Origin: Datura wrightii
Taxonomy: Eukaryota; Streptophyta; Magnoliopsida; Solanales; Solanaceae
Direction of reading: 5' to 3'
Length of the DNA: 64,000 nt
Assembly (NCBI GenBank): GCA_035772735.1
Contig: JASDFA010000007.1
Location: 81,169,501 to 81,233,500 of the forward strand
Every line of letters starts with the position of its first letter. Positions within the stretch are counted from its first letter, which is position 1. The notes beneath the pieces are model-generated. The model made no database searches. It had not been told where the DNA came from and saw nothing but the letters and a program-made list of their open reading frames with translations. Shown in pieces: positions 1-9,864 of the stretch. A program made the translations under genes and the position numbers.

Positions 1-291
1 ACCCTTTGAATGGCTCATAGAACCTACTCACGAACTGTAACACGAAACGTACATAAAAAAGTAACTTTGAAATTTAGGACAATCCTCATACGACTCAGAA
101 TGAATCATACCTGCCTGGTATGAGTAGTACCAAAAAGTCGTTATAGAATCATCATGAACTACGAGTCTTAGTATGAGTCATACCACCATGGTACGACTCG
201 TACTGTAGATTCATGGAAAAGAACAGAGGATAATTTTTCTTGCTTTCTTTTTCTCATATCATACATACTAACCGTGTTCTCCATAGGTACT
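1..291 (+). promoter_or_regulatory. Palindrome-rich leader and 3' splice site upstream of ORF2 of element X
   Basis: Noncoding stretch with repeated short dyads built from GTAC and GAGTC/GACTC words, for example the perfect odd palindrome GTACGACTCGTAC at 191-203. The same vocabulary recurs in the LTR of this element (18950-19380). It ends in a pyrimidine-rich run and TTCTCCATAG (about 277-286), a good 3' splice site immediately before the ATG at 292. The layout matches the palindrome block plus 5'-UTR intron before ORF2 of elements A, B and H. Confidence 0.5.
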
Positions 292-2418
292 ATGACAATG
301 AAGAAAAGAGCAACCAAACCTGCCCAGGATAAGAGAGCTAGAGCGGAGATAGTTGCTAGGAGGGCACTTAGAGATGAGCCCTCCAACTCTGATCAAGTAG
401 GAAGCTTCCCTAGTGGTGCAGTGGAAGAGTACCGAGTTGAGACATCCAACACTGATGAGCTACTGACCACTAGGGATCAACCAAAGGCTCAGGCAAAAGC
501 CACTTCTGCCACTCCGGCCACTGCTCCCCAGTCTGAAGAGGGAGCAGAAGAACAGGTTCAAGAGTTTGGTAGTGGATCCAATGATGATGAGGGGTCAAGG
601 AGGCCCAATCTGGAGTAGAAAAAATGAGGCTAGGTCTGAAGAAGGAGATGCTATGGAGGAAATTGAGCAGACCCCGCCTACTGCAATACGTACTATGAGG
701 TGGTATGTGCCCGGGGCACAGGAGATCTATGAGCAGGCTTGGCACTCACATCCAAGCAACACCCCAGGTGCGGAATTCAGGAAGAACTGAGGATCCTCAC
801 TAGTGCCCTGAATGAGGTTTAGGAGATGAAGAAGATCTTTAGCTTCTACAGGTTCGATTTGATGGCTAGAACCCCTGCCAATATAGTCCAAAGATGGTCG
901 GGCAGTTCTATGCTAAATATTATGCAATGCTAGAGTAGAATGCACAGACCAACAAGCGACTGAAGGAGCAAACCAAACTTGAAAAGGTATTATTCTAGGG
1001 GCAAGAAGTCAAGATATCAGAGAAAACCATTTCTCGGATACTTTATGGGCCACAAATCATAGCTCCATCATCCAAAACAGAGTTCTACCATCAGATAGAA
1101 ACCATGAAATGGGTAAAGTAGTTGGGTCATGAGGAGAGACAGAGCCAACTCAAGTGGTTAGCCGGAGTCCTAGTTGAGGACAAGGAGGAAGCTGAGTGGG
1201 TGGCTGGTGGAAAGCAGGTCACCAGATCTTTGCAGAACTTCATAGAAAAGGCCTGCTGGATACTAGTCTGCCACCAACTGATGCCAATTGTGAATGATAA
1301 TAGCTCAGAACAGATAGAGCAGCTCTGGTAGCATGCATCATGTCCTGGTATGAAATAAATGTCCTGAGGGTAATAGAAAATGATATCCAGGATCGTGCTC
1401 TTGGGTTGACCACCTACACACCATTTTCGAGCCTTATTTACCAGATGTGCAGAGATGTCGGGGTCCAACTGCTAAAAGATGTAGATGCTGAGATTGGAGG
1501 CAAGAGGACGACAGATATAGTATTGATTTGGGATGAAATAAACCCAGTGAGCTAGGGTAGACTTCCTACCGCAATCCCGGTACAAGCATCTGTGGGTGAG
1601 TAGGTTAATGCCCCCACCTTAGTGGAGCAGGAAGAGACACCAGCTACAAAGGCCAGCCATACAGAAGCAGTGCTCACTACTTCATCTGCACCTCTGATGG
1701 GTCTCCCGAGCTAGGACCCAGCTGGGTATATGTTGGTCCCTCACGATTTCCTCCAAAAGATAGCTAAAAGGCTGAAGGTAATAGAGAGAAAAGTTTAGTC
1801 TACTATGGAAAACGTCAAGCCTTGTGTGAAGGAAGAGATTGAGGAGGCCGTGAGGGGGGTGCAAGGCCGGATTGATGGATTCGAGCGCCGATTCCATGAG
1901 CGCTTAGCATGGCAGCCGGATATTGGAGCCTCCGGGAGGAGTTGAGGGCTCTTCAGAGCCAAGTGACCAAGTTGTCATCTAGACAACTGGCAATTCTAGC
2001 AGCCCCTACTCTTCCGAACTTAGATGCTTAGCTCGATGAGGATCTCGAGTTGGAGGCATATTAGGGCCCAATGGTTGCTAATAGAGAAAAAGGGAAAAGG
2101 AGGGTCTCGAAGGAAGTTGAAAATGAGCCCTCAAATAAGAGGAAAAAAAAGGAGAAGAAAGAGAGAAAGTGGGCGAGAGTAGAGAGCCTGCAAACTCATG
2201 ACACACATATGTCGGAATTGCAGAAGCGAGCCAGAGAAGCGGGGAGCTCCACCACTGCCCATAGAGTGATTGTGGGTGGCAAGGACCCTTTGGGGGAGCC
2301 ACATTCAGACAAAGTAGATGCGGGGGTACCCAATCCCCTAAAAGAGGTACCATTGAGTGCGGCGGCCACCACTAGCGCCACTGATGCTTCGGAGGTACCA
2401 CCTCCTAGGATGACATGA
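292..2418 (+). pseudogene. Decayed ORF2 of element X (putative plant transposon protein family)
   Basis: Several open stretches in order on one strand carry a single decayed protein. The N-terminus (292-618) is basic then acidic and low-complexity. The middle (about 850-1555) matches the pattern of intact ORF2 at 15625-16845: a W...C..L.P stretch (around 1250-1280), an EINV-like core after 1340, then LI..CR..GV. The C-terminus (about 2071-2418) is lysine-rich, unlike the acidic tail of the A/B/H copies. Many in-frame TAG codons sit where glutamine would fit. I take the ATG at 292 as the start because it follows a strong 3' splice site. Function of the family is unknown; similarity was judged by eye. 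Confidence 0.6.
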
Positions 2419-3253
2419 GTGCTTAGTGTGCCATAGATATGTCCCTTTCCCTTGTTCTTACATATTTTATGCTTTAGGGATGAAACACGTTTTTAAAAGG
2501 GGGGTATACTTGTATTTTTGGGAATTTTTGAATCGTCCGAGGGTTTTTCTTGCCATGTATCTTTTCTCTCGAACATACTATCTAGTAGAACCGACAGGTT
2601 TAGGTTGTTTTTGTTTAATTAGAAGTAGCTTAGAATTACTTTGTAGCCACTAAATGCACTAGTTTGATGTTTTTTGAAAAAATTGACCCTGTTTGAAAAT
2701 TTTATTTTGATGTTAGCTCTGTAGTTAATTACAATTGCATGACTTCAGTGGATCTTTCTATGGCATTTAAATTATGAGCATGAGTATTTTTGGCTTAGCC
2801 GTGCATGAACTGGATAGGTAGACTCAATGCAACCGGTACCATGAGTGAGTGAGGATGTATACTTAGTTCAATACTGGGTTGAGGATCTAGAACTTGCCCA
2901 ATTGGTCTTTGCATAGGCTTTAGGGTATTTGGTTAGGAGATGACCATAGGTTGTTATTAGTTTTAGCCACTTTAGCTTAAATTACCCTACCAAATAATGA
3001 TGAATCCCTTGATCTCGAGTTTGAGCCTTATATTGACCATTTTCCTTTGATTAACCTTCACCTTACTCATTGTTTATAATGAACCTATTTTGGCCCTAGT
3101 CCCTCCTTGGACATTGTGAACCTCAACTCAAGCAAAATGCCTAAGTTGAGGGTGGCTATAGTAGGGGTGTATAGATTATGGGGAGGTGAAAAGGAAAAGA
3201 AAGGAAAAAGGTTGAAGATGAGGTGTGCTGTGACAAGAAAGGAAAGAAAAAAG
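2419..3253 (+). other. 3' noncoding region of element X (left part)
   Basis: No coding potential. AT-rich sequence typical of the long 3' untranslated region of Athila-like elements, becoming A/G-rich near 3180-3253. The region continues at 18009 on the other side of the A-B insertion. Confidence 0.55.
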
Positions 3254-3258
3254 GGTTG
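3254..3258 (+). repeat. Left target-site duplication GGTTG of composite A-B
   Basis: GGTTG immediately precedes the LTR start TGATCTTGGG. The identical GGTTG lies at 18004-18008, directly after the last base of the inverted LTR terminus. Five bases is the usual duplication length for Ty3/gypsy elements. Confidence 0.75.
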
Positions 3259-3509
3259 TGATCTTGGGCAGATTTATATGCCCAAGGGATACTCAAACGT
3301 ATCATTTTCGCCTTGTTTGTTGTGCAATGTGTATATATTCTCATGTAGTTGGTAATAAAATGCGAATTTATACTAACCAACATGATTAGCATTTGTTTTG
3401 CAGGTAAATATGATTTTTAGGAGCTAAAATGCATGTTGGAACTATATCGGAGTTGGACTTGGATGCGAGCATGGAAAAGACATTGGAATGCACAAAGTAT
3501 AGGGGCTCC

Positions 3510-3745
3510 GCGATGGAGTCGTGCCACGCTACCATCGCGGAGGCACACTGCCTGGAGAGGAAATTAAATGGCAAATTCCAGTGTGGCCTCGCGACAGCTC
3601 CGTGGCACGGAGATAGGCCTCCGCGTTGGCCTCCGTGCCACGTTGAGGCTAATTTACCACACCCTGGATTTCCAGTGAAGGTCCGCGTCCACGCCGCGTC
3701 ACGGAGGCAGTGCTCCACATTGGCCTCCGTGACACGTTGCTTGTT
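3510..3745 (+). promoter_or_regulatory. GC-rich palindrome block in U3 of LTR A
   Basis: Island of high GC in an AT-rich LTR. It contains the perfect odd palindrome CTCCGTGGCACGGAG (3598-3612) and several half-sites (CTCCGCG, CCTCCGTGACACG). It ends about 25 bp before the TATA box, so it sits where U3 enhancers lie. The same words occur internally at 7535-7680. Confidence 0.55.
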
Positions 3746-3768
3746 ATTCCGGGAAAAATTCCCACTAG

Positions 3769-3776
3769 TATAAATA
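3769..3776 (+). promoter_or_regulatory. TATA box of left LTR (TATAAATA)
   Basis: TATAAATA followed by AGAACACTTAGG, which is conserved in the other LTRs of the group (12235, 57070, 27048). Position about 510 bp into the LTR suggests a U3/R boundary about 30 bp downstream. Confidence 0.7.
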
Positions 3777-4698
3777 GAACACTTAGGTTTATTTTAATTA
3801 ATTCATACTTGGTGGAGCAAGGACGTGGGTTAGAAGCAGTTGAGGGACGAAAAAGCTAAGAGATTTCTTCTCTTCCTTTCTTCTTTCTATCAATTGTATG
3901 CATGATTTACACTTGTTTTAGGATGATCAATCCACAAATGAGTGGCTAATTCTCTTCCTTGCTAAGGTTTTGAACAATGGTGATGAATTTTGATTGTTAA
4001 TGATATGGTTTTCTTCTTCTTCTTTCATGTTGTTCTATTAATTCTTGTTCTTACTGCATTAGTGTGTGGCCGACATTAATGTACATCTAAAAAGTCCAAT
4101 TTCACTCGAGAGAGCAAGAAATTGGAAAGTTGTGAATTAATAGGGTATTGTTCTTAACTTGATTTGGGAAAATTGGATTTTGATGTGCTTCCCTGATAGA
4201 AATATACTTGAAAGCCGTATTAGTCAGTTTAGGAACCAGAATTGTATTTCTAGGTCATAAATTGCATTTGATCACAGAAATGTAGACGGATGGTTTATGA
4301 TTCTAAAGTGAAATTAAATACGAGAGTTTTAATTTCTAGGCTACTGTTCTTGGCTAGCAACATGAAGAGAAGAATAACCGAATTGTGATTATCGTCAAAT
4401 TCATTACTTGTTCTTAACCTTGGCATGCTCATATCCATAATTTCAATTCACAGTAAATAATTGTTAATAGTTTTAGTATATATATAATTTATAAACAAAA
4501 ACTTATTTAACTGTTGGTTACGTTGTTGTTAGCATAATTAGAAGTAAGATAAGAATATAGTGCACTTAGGCAATTTCACTTATCCAGAGTCTCCTTGGAT
4601 CGATACTTGGCTTACTTAGCCACTTTATTACTTGTTTGACCATGTGCACTTGCGTGTCGGTTTTTAACCCCTATAAGCAAACACCCGAACAAGTTTTT

Positions 4699-4714
4699 TC
4701 GCCGTTGCCGGGGA
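4699..4714 (+). other. Damaged primer binding site, tRNA-Asp, element A
   Basis: The sequence reads T then CGCCGTTGCCGGGGA. Compared with the intact site TGGCGCCGTTGCCGGGGA in B (13165), GG is missing. The complement matches the 3' end of plant tRNA-Asp. The 2-bp loss should weaken priming. Confidence 0.75.
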
Positions 4715-4811
4715 GGCTAGGCAATTGGTGAAATTGTGATAAGTGTAAATTTACTGTATTTTTGTTTTATTTTCTTAAGTGTTGACAACTTGGTCTTAGC
4801 TTGTATTTTGC

Positions 4812-4813
4812 AG
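4812..4813 (+). other. Candidate 3' splice site before gag of A
   Basis: TATTTTGCAG after a T-rich run, with the gag frame opening 15 bases later and no in-frame ATG. The same TTTTGCAG stands at the same place in H (ends 58091) and C (ends 28031). Confidence 0.4.
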
Positions 4814-4828
4814 ACTTGATTTCTGTGA

Positions 4829-7181
4829 ACACTAGCAAGGGACAAAGAGCTGGTGGAATCTTACTTAGAGCCTGAACATGAATTTCATAGTCAACGTAGA
4901 GAAGCTCTACAAAAGAAGCTGCAGTTGCTCAGACAGTCTATTATGGAGCAACAAAATCCACCAGTTGTGCGGGCAGTGTTAGTGCCCGATGAAGCAGTAG
5001 CAAGGCCGGTTCGCGAGGTGGCAATCCTACATGCCAACAATGTACATTCTAGTATCCGCAAACCAGAGCCTGGAGGGAGGTTTGAATTAAAAGCAGAATA
5101 TGGTGCAACTCTTGCACACAAGCGGGCAATTTACCGGTCTCCCTCATGAAGACCCACAGCAACATCTCCAGAATTTTTTGGAGATAAGTGACACTTATAT
5201 ACCCGCTGGAGTGTCACCTGATTATGTTCGGCTCACCTTATTTCCGTTTTCCTTACTTGGTGAAGCCAAGAGGTGGTTAAAAGCTGAACCACCAAATTCT
5301 ATATCAACGTGGGATGATCTAGTACAGAAGTTTTTGATTAGATTTTTCCCTTCTGGTAAAACAGCCAGACTTAGAAGTCAAATTCTAAGTTTTAAACAGA
5401 GGGAGGGAGAAAATCTATATCAAGCCTGGGAAAGATTTAAATCCATGTTGCGGGACTGTCCTTATCATCATCAGTCCAATGAGGTATTGGTACACACATT
5501 TATTGAGGGTTTGGAACCCCATACTAAAATTCCGTTAGACTCAGCAGCTGGAGGGCAAGCGCTGGAAAAGACCTATGAGGAGCTGTACACTTTGCTCAAC
5601 CGAATTTCATAGGGCAATCCAGAATGGAATGCAGATTCATCAAGAGGTGGAGCGAGGAAAGTAGCAGGAGTGCTTGAAGTGGATGGATTCACAGCTATCG
5701 CTGCACAGATAGCTGCCTTGCAGAATCAGTTAAATAACCACTTCAGCAACATGAACTTGAACCAGCCTTCCGTTTCAGTCAATGCGGTCGAGCAGATGTG
5801 GTGTGAAGTGTGTGGTAGTAGTGAGCACTCAGCTGAGTGCTGTGTTGCAAATCCTGATTCTGTTAACTTTGTGGGAAATGCACAAAGAAATCAGCAGCAG
5901 TTTGGTAGTGGCTACAACTCAAATTGGAGGAATCATCCAAATTTTTCGTGGGGTAGCAACAACCAACAAGGACAAGGTTCTGGTCAGGGTATGCAGAGAA
6001 ATCAAGGAGGGCAACAAAACTATCAAGCTCAATTCAGAAATCACAATGCCCCTCCTCCACCACCATCACCTACCATTGAGGAGATGTTCAAAACCATGAT
6101 CGCTAATCAGGCACAATTGCAGGCTGACTATGTTAAATTGGCAGCCGAAGTGAAGAATAATCAATTGGCGACCAAGACTCTTGAATATCAGTTTGGGCAA
6201 TTTGCTAGTTCCCAAAATACAAGACCCAGAGGGGGACTACCTAGCGACACGGATCCTAATCCGAAGCAGGTAAATGCAGTGACCACGAGGAGTGGTTTAC
6301 AGTTGAAGGAGGTGGAACCGGAAAGACCGCCTCAAAAGTCAGGAGCAGTAGAAGTTGAGGAGGAACAAAGTTCTGATAGGGGGAAGACCAAAAAAGCAGA
6401 AGCAGAAAGACCTCCACCCCCGTTCCCTCAACGACTCAAGAAACACAAGGAGGAGGCGTGTTTCAAGAAATTTATGGAGGTGCTTAAACAGGTACATGTT
6501 AATTTACCTCTTGTTGATGTCTTGTAGGGAGTGCCCAAATATGCAAAATATATTAAAGACATCGTGGCTAACAAAAGTCGCTTGACTGAGTATGCCACGG
6601 TAGCTTTGACGGAGGAATGCACTTCCCGAATTCAAAACAGACTGCCCACGAAACTGAAAGACCCTGGAAGTTTTACTATCCAGCTTACTATTGGGCAGAG
6701 TATCCGAGCTCGTGGATTATGTGACTTGGGGGCAAGTATCAATCTGATGCCATCTTCGGTATTCAGAAAGTTAGGTCTAGGGAGCCCTAGACCTACAACT
6801 GTAATCTTGCAGCTAGCAGACAGATCCTTAGCTAAGCCGGATGGCATTGTTGAGGATGTTCTAGTGCAAGTGGGGTCCCTTATTTTTCCGGTCGATTTTA
6901 TTGTTCTGGATTTTGAACCAGACGCTGAAGTCCCATTTATTTTGGGACGACCCTTTTTGGCAACCGGAAAAGCATTAATTGACGTAGCTGCGGGTCAACT
7001 TACAATGCGAGCACATGACAAGGTCGAAGTCTTCGATGTGTACAAAGCACCCAAGCTCCCGACGGTGAATGAAGAACTCTCGGTGATCAATGTGATTGAT
7101 CATGGGAACGCTAATCGAATAAATGATTCCCGAGAGTTAATAGGAAGGCCACCTGATAAGGTTGAGAACTACTGGGGATAG
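4829..7181 (+). pseudogene. gag-protease of element A (Athila-type), frameshift and two TAG stops
   Basis: Gag forms the particle and packages RNA; the C-terminal retropepsin processes it. In order: conserved start region (SYLEPE at 4856), capsid-like part with GEAKRWLKAEPP (about 5263-5300), zinc knuckle CEVCGSSEHSAEC (about 5803-5841), proline-rich linker, and protease with CDLGASINLMP (6720-6752) and ILGRPFLATG (about 6940-6970). Breaks: a one-base insertion near 5088 in an A run, TAG at 5610 and TAG at 6525; H has CAG at both TAG sites. The frame opens after an in-frame TGA at 4826 and has no ATG before about 4943. No reverse transcriptase follows. The DLGAS in place of DSGAS/DTGAS also occurs in H, so it is a family trait. 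Confidence 0.85.
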
Positions 7182-7266
7182 GACAATGATCGTGACAATT
7201 CGTCCATCACCCTAGTAGATAAATGAGCATAAAGGACATCGAGCCGCGATGGTAAACCAGGCGCTG

Positions 7267-7284
7267 CACGGGAGGCAACCCGTG
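7267..7284 (+). other. AGGCAA-loop RNA hairpin after gag-protease of A
   Basis: CACGGG-AGGCAA-CCCGTG, a perfect 6-bp stem with hexaloop, inside a longer conserved block that begins GAGCCGCGA about 7240. It is found at the same place, just after the first ORF, in B, H, C and E; the stem letters differ in C and E while pairing and loop are kept. Confidence 0.65.
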
Positions 7285-7524
7285 AAAAATATTTTCTTTC
7301 TTTTTTTTTTAGTGTAAATAATTTTTATTTTTATTTTTCTTTTCTTGATTTGGTATATTTTTTGTTTTAGTTAATATTTTTCATTTTAGTTAGGGAAATC
7401 TATTAATCTAACCAATTTTTTTTAGTGAGGTGATTTTTCAGGTCAAACGGAGACAAATATGCATGGAATCGGGAAGAATAAGGCAAGGTATGAAAAAATA
7501 ATTCAAATGAAGAGACAGTGCACT
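7285..7524 (+). other. Noncoding spacer between hairpin and palindrome block, A
   Basis: T-rich sequence without ORFs, nearly the same in B (14323-14565). No feature beyond homopolymer runs. Confidence 0.5.
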
Positions 7525-7725
7525 GGGGCGTTGGCTCCGTGTCACGGAGGAAGGGCTCCGCGTTACCCTCCGTGACACGGTGAAGGTAAAATCTGGATTT
7601 TTAAAATTTCCAGTAAGCCAACGCGTTGGCTCCGTGTCACGGAGGAAGGGCTCCGCGTTACCCTCCGTGACACGTTGCCTTATATTTGGTGCCGGGTCAC
7701 ACCGGGTTGCCGGGTGACCCGCGTG
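7525..7725 (+). promoter_or_regulatory. Internal palindrome block upstream of ORF2 in A
   Basis: Holds two copies of the perfect odd palindrome CTCCGTGTCACGGAG (7535-7549 and 7630-7644), each followed by CTCCGCG and CCTCCGTGACACG, then an inverted repeat CGGGTCAC (7693-7700) / GTGACCCG (7714-7721). The words match those in U3 of the LTR (3510-3745). A TTATATTT lies at about 7679-7686. It precedes a pyrimidine-rich stretch and a 5'-UTR intron, so an internal promoter for ORF2 is plausible. Confidence 0.45.
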
Positions 7726-7873
7726 TTTTTCTTTAAATTAACCCCGATTTTTGCCCCTTTCTCCCCATTTCTCTTCCTCTCCGCGACCAAACACCCAAAT
7801 CCCCCTCCCCAACCAACGTGCCATGCCACTAAGCAAAGAAATCATCAAGTTTCTTCGGTTCTTCAACATAAAG

Positions 7874-8574
7874 GTATGTTTTCCTCGTTTCTCTCAAATT
7901 TTGGGCAATTTTAGTCGAATTTGGGCAGGTGAGGTGAGATATATCATCCTAAGTAGCAATTGAGCATGAAATTGAATTATTTGTGATTGATAAATGTTCG
8001 GAATGCTGTTATTAGCGTTTGAACTTGTCGACTACGTGAATAATTCGAAATTGATTGTAAAATTGAATTCTAGGGCTTAGGTTGTTGAAATTGACTTGGG
8101 TAATTTGATAATTCGGTGAATTAGATGCCGGGGTGTGTTTGGGAATTGAGATTAGTCGGTGTAAATATTGTTTGAATGTAAAAGACGATGAATTCTCGAA
8201 TATTTGGGGAAAATGTGGAAATTGTGCAAATTGGTTTGATTATTTGGATTTGTTTGTATATATAGAACTTTTGTCGTTGTTTTTATTTGTTGTTTTTGTT
8301 GCTTAGTGCGATGGTTGAATTGTTAGCGATAGTAGGATTGGAATTAGCTGTATGAAGTCTGAGTAGTACGCTAAGCGTTATGCTGTCGAAATTTTTGTGA
8401 ACGCACTAAGCATAAATTGTATAGTTGATTGTTTTGGTGTAAATTGAGTTATCCTTGCCGTAGTTTGTAAAAGTAGCTAAGGACTAAGTGTGGGGTAAAC
8501 GTTGTGTAACCCGACCTTAGCCGAAGTTAACATGTATTTAGCTTAACGTTGTGCTTGTTTGTGTATATTGACAG
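7874..8574 (+). other. Predicted 5'-UTR intron of ORF2, element A
   Basis: Donor AAG|GTATGTT at 7874 and acceptor TATTGACAG ending 8574, five bases before the ORF2 ATG. The interval is AT-rich without ORFs. B (14918-15619) and H (61139-61820) have the same donor and acceptor and similar lengths although the H interval has diverged. It contains a copy of the AAGTGTGGGGT motif (8486-8496). Confidence 0.6.
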
Positions 8575-8579
8575 GTACA

Positions 8580-9800
8580 ATGGCTAGTAGGCAGGATAAA
8601 GGCAAAGCTGCTTCTACTTCTGGCACCGGGAGGAAAAGAATGAGATTGGGCATGGTTGTCCCAGCTGCACCAGCTGTTCCGCGCAGCCAACGCCGCCAAT
8701 ATGGAACAAGGTGGGTAACCGAGGAAGGGAAGAAGTGGTATGCTAAGCATAAGGAAAGCAAGTACTTCCCGAAGGAACATATTGCACGGGAACCACTAGC
8801 ACAGGAGTTCCCCCGTATTGTACAGAGGATTGAAGCAGCTGGGCTCAGATTTATATTTCAGGAGCCCAAGGAGTGCAACCTACATTTGGTCCGGGAGTTC
8901 TACGCAAATTGGAACCCGGCCATCAGAAGCCACACAATAAAAATCAGAGGGCAGATTGTCACTCTGGAACCCCAGCAATTTAATGCCATCGTTGGAGCGC
9001 GGGACACAGACGCTCACGTTCTCCGCCAACTAAACATCACCCCACCATACGCCGACATCAGACGTACCTTGTGTGGGGCTCGATCCACAGCCCGATGGAG
9101 CAGACATAAGGAGAGGGGTTACCACCAGACTCTGCCTTATTCGCAGATGAACAGGGAGGCAAGAATATGGCTGAAAATTGTATGTTCTTGCTTGATCCCG
9201 GGAGTTCACATGACGTATGTGACTCGGGACCGTTTCTGCTTGGTGTATGCCCTTATGAAAGGGCTAGAGATTAATGTTGGGGCGGTTATTATATCTGCCA
9301 TGAAGAGAGCCAGACTACACCAGGGCCACAGATACGGGTTCGGCGGACTCATCACCACCTTCCTCCGAGGCCTCGATGTCGAGGAAGAGGCTTTGGATTA
9401 CATCCCGCAGTTGGAGCGGAAGGCCCTCGATGTGACAAAAACTAAGGCCCCCAACACCACACACGGGCCAGTGCTGACTTTGGGCGAGCGACATGCTCGT
9501 GACGATCAGTACATGGCACGTATGTTTGGCATGCAGATGTTTCAGCTACGGATTGGTGGGAGACCAGCCACCGAGGAAGAGTTATGGCAGTTGGAGCTGG
9601 ATTACCCATTTGGCGAGAACGCCAGAGCCTTATGCCGAGTGGGACTAGCCTTCGTTTAGCCTACTGATGACGATGTCCCCACTGACGAGGAGACACGTCG
9701 GGAGGACTCCGATGTGGAGTCCGATGACGATGATGGAGCTGACTCAGCCATGGGCGACGAGGCAGCAGCACCGGATGAAGAAGTCGAATATTTCAACTGA
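8580..9800 (+). pseudogene. ORF2 of element A (putative plant transposon protein), one TAG stop
   Basis: Same protein as the intact ORF2 of B at about 97% by eye. I use the ATG at 8580 because it follows the predicted splice acceptor; upstream in-frame codons are intronic. The N-terminus is basic (GRKRMR, a possible nuclear signal), the core from about residue 50 to 290 fits the 'putative plant transposon protein' family, and the tail is rich in Asp/Glu. A TAG at 9657 replaces the GAG of B and cuts off 46 residues of acidic tail; the frame then stays open to TGA at 9798. Biochemical role is unknown; despite the family name I see no recognisable transposase catalytic motif. Confidence 0.75.
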
Positions 9801-9844
9801 GCAGGGAGTTCCACCACTCGAAATTTTGTGATCTTAATTTTTTT

Positions 9845-9864
9845 GAACACTGGGGACAGTGTTC
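9845..9864 (+). other. Hairpin after ORF2, element A
   Basis: GAACACTGGGGACAGTGTTC: perfect 8-bp stem, loop GGGA. Identical in B (16890-16909) and H (63092-63111) although the sequence around it in H has changed. It is followed by a G-rich AATTGTGGGGTGGGG. Confidence 0.55.

Larger units (their letters stand above)
3259..4691 (+). repeat. Left LTR of composite A-B
   Basis: Starts TGATCTTGGG and ends CCCGAACA just before the primer site. It aligns along its full length with 11725-13157 and with 56559-57980. The first 28 bases hold an inverted repeat CTTGGGC...GCCCAAG. A GC-rich block (3510-3745) with CTCCGTG/CACGGAG dyads lies upstream of a TATA box at 3769. Confidence 0.9.

Noticed and set aside
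3429..3773. 114-codon frame in LTR, repeated at 11895-12239
   Set aside because: Lies in U3 across the palindrome block; it persists because the LTRs are young, and H has no equivalent conserved frame.
8559..8579. Upstream non-ATG start for ORF2 of A (same in B at 15604, H at 61814)
   Set aside because: These codons lie inside the predicted intron next to the 3' splice site; the ATG just after it is the better start.
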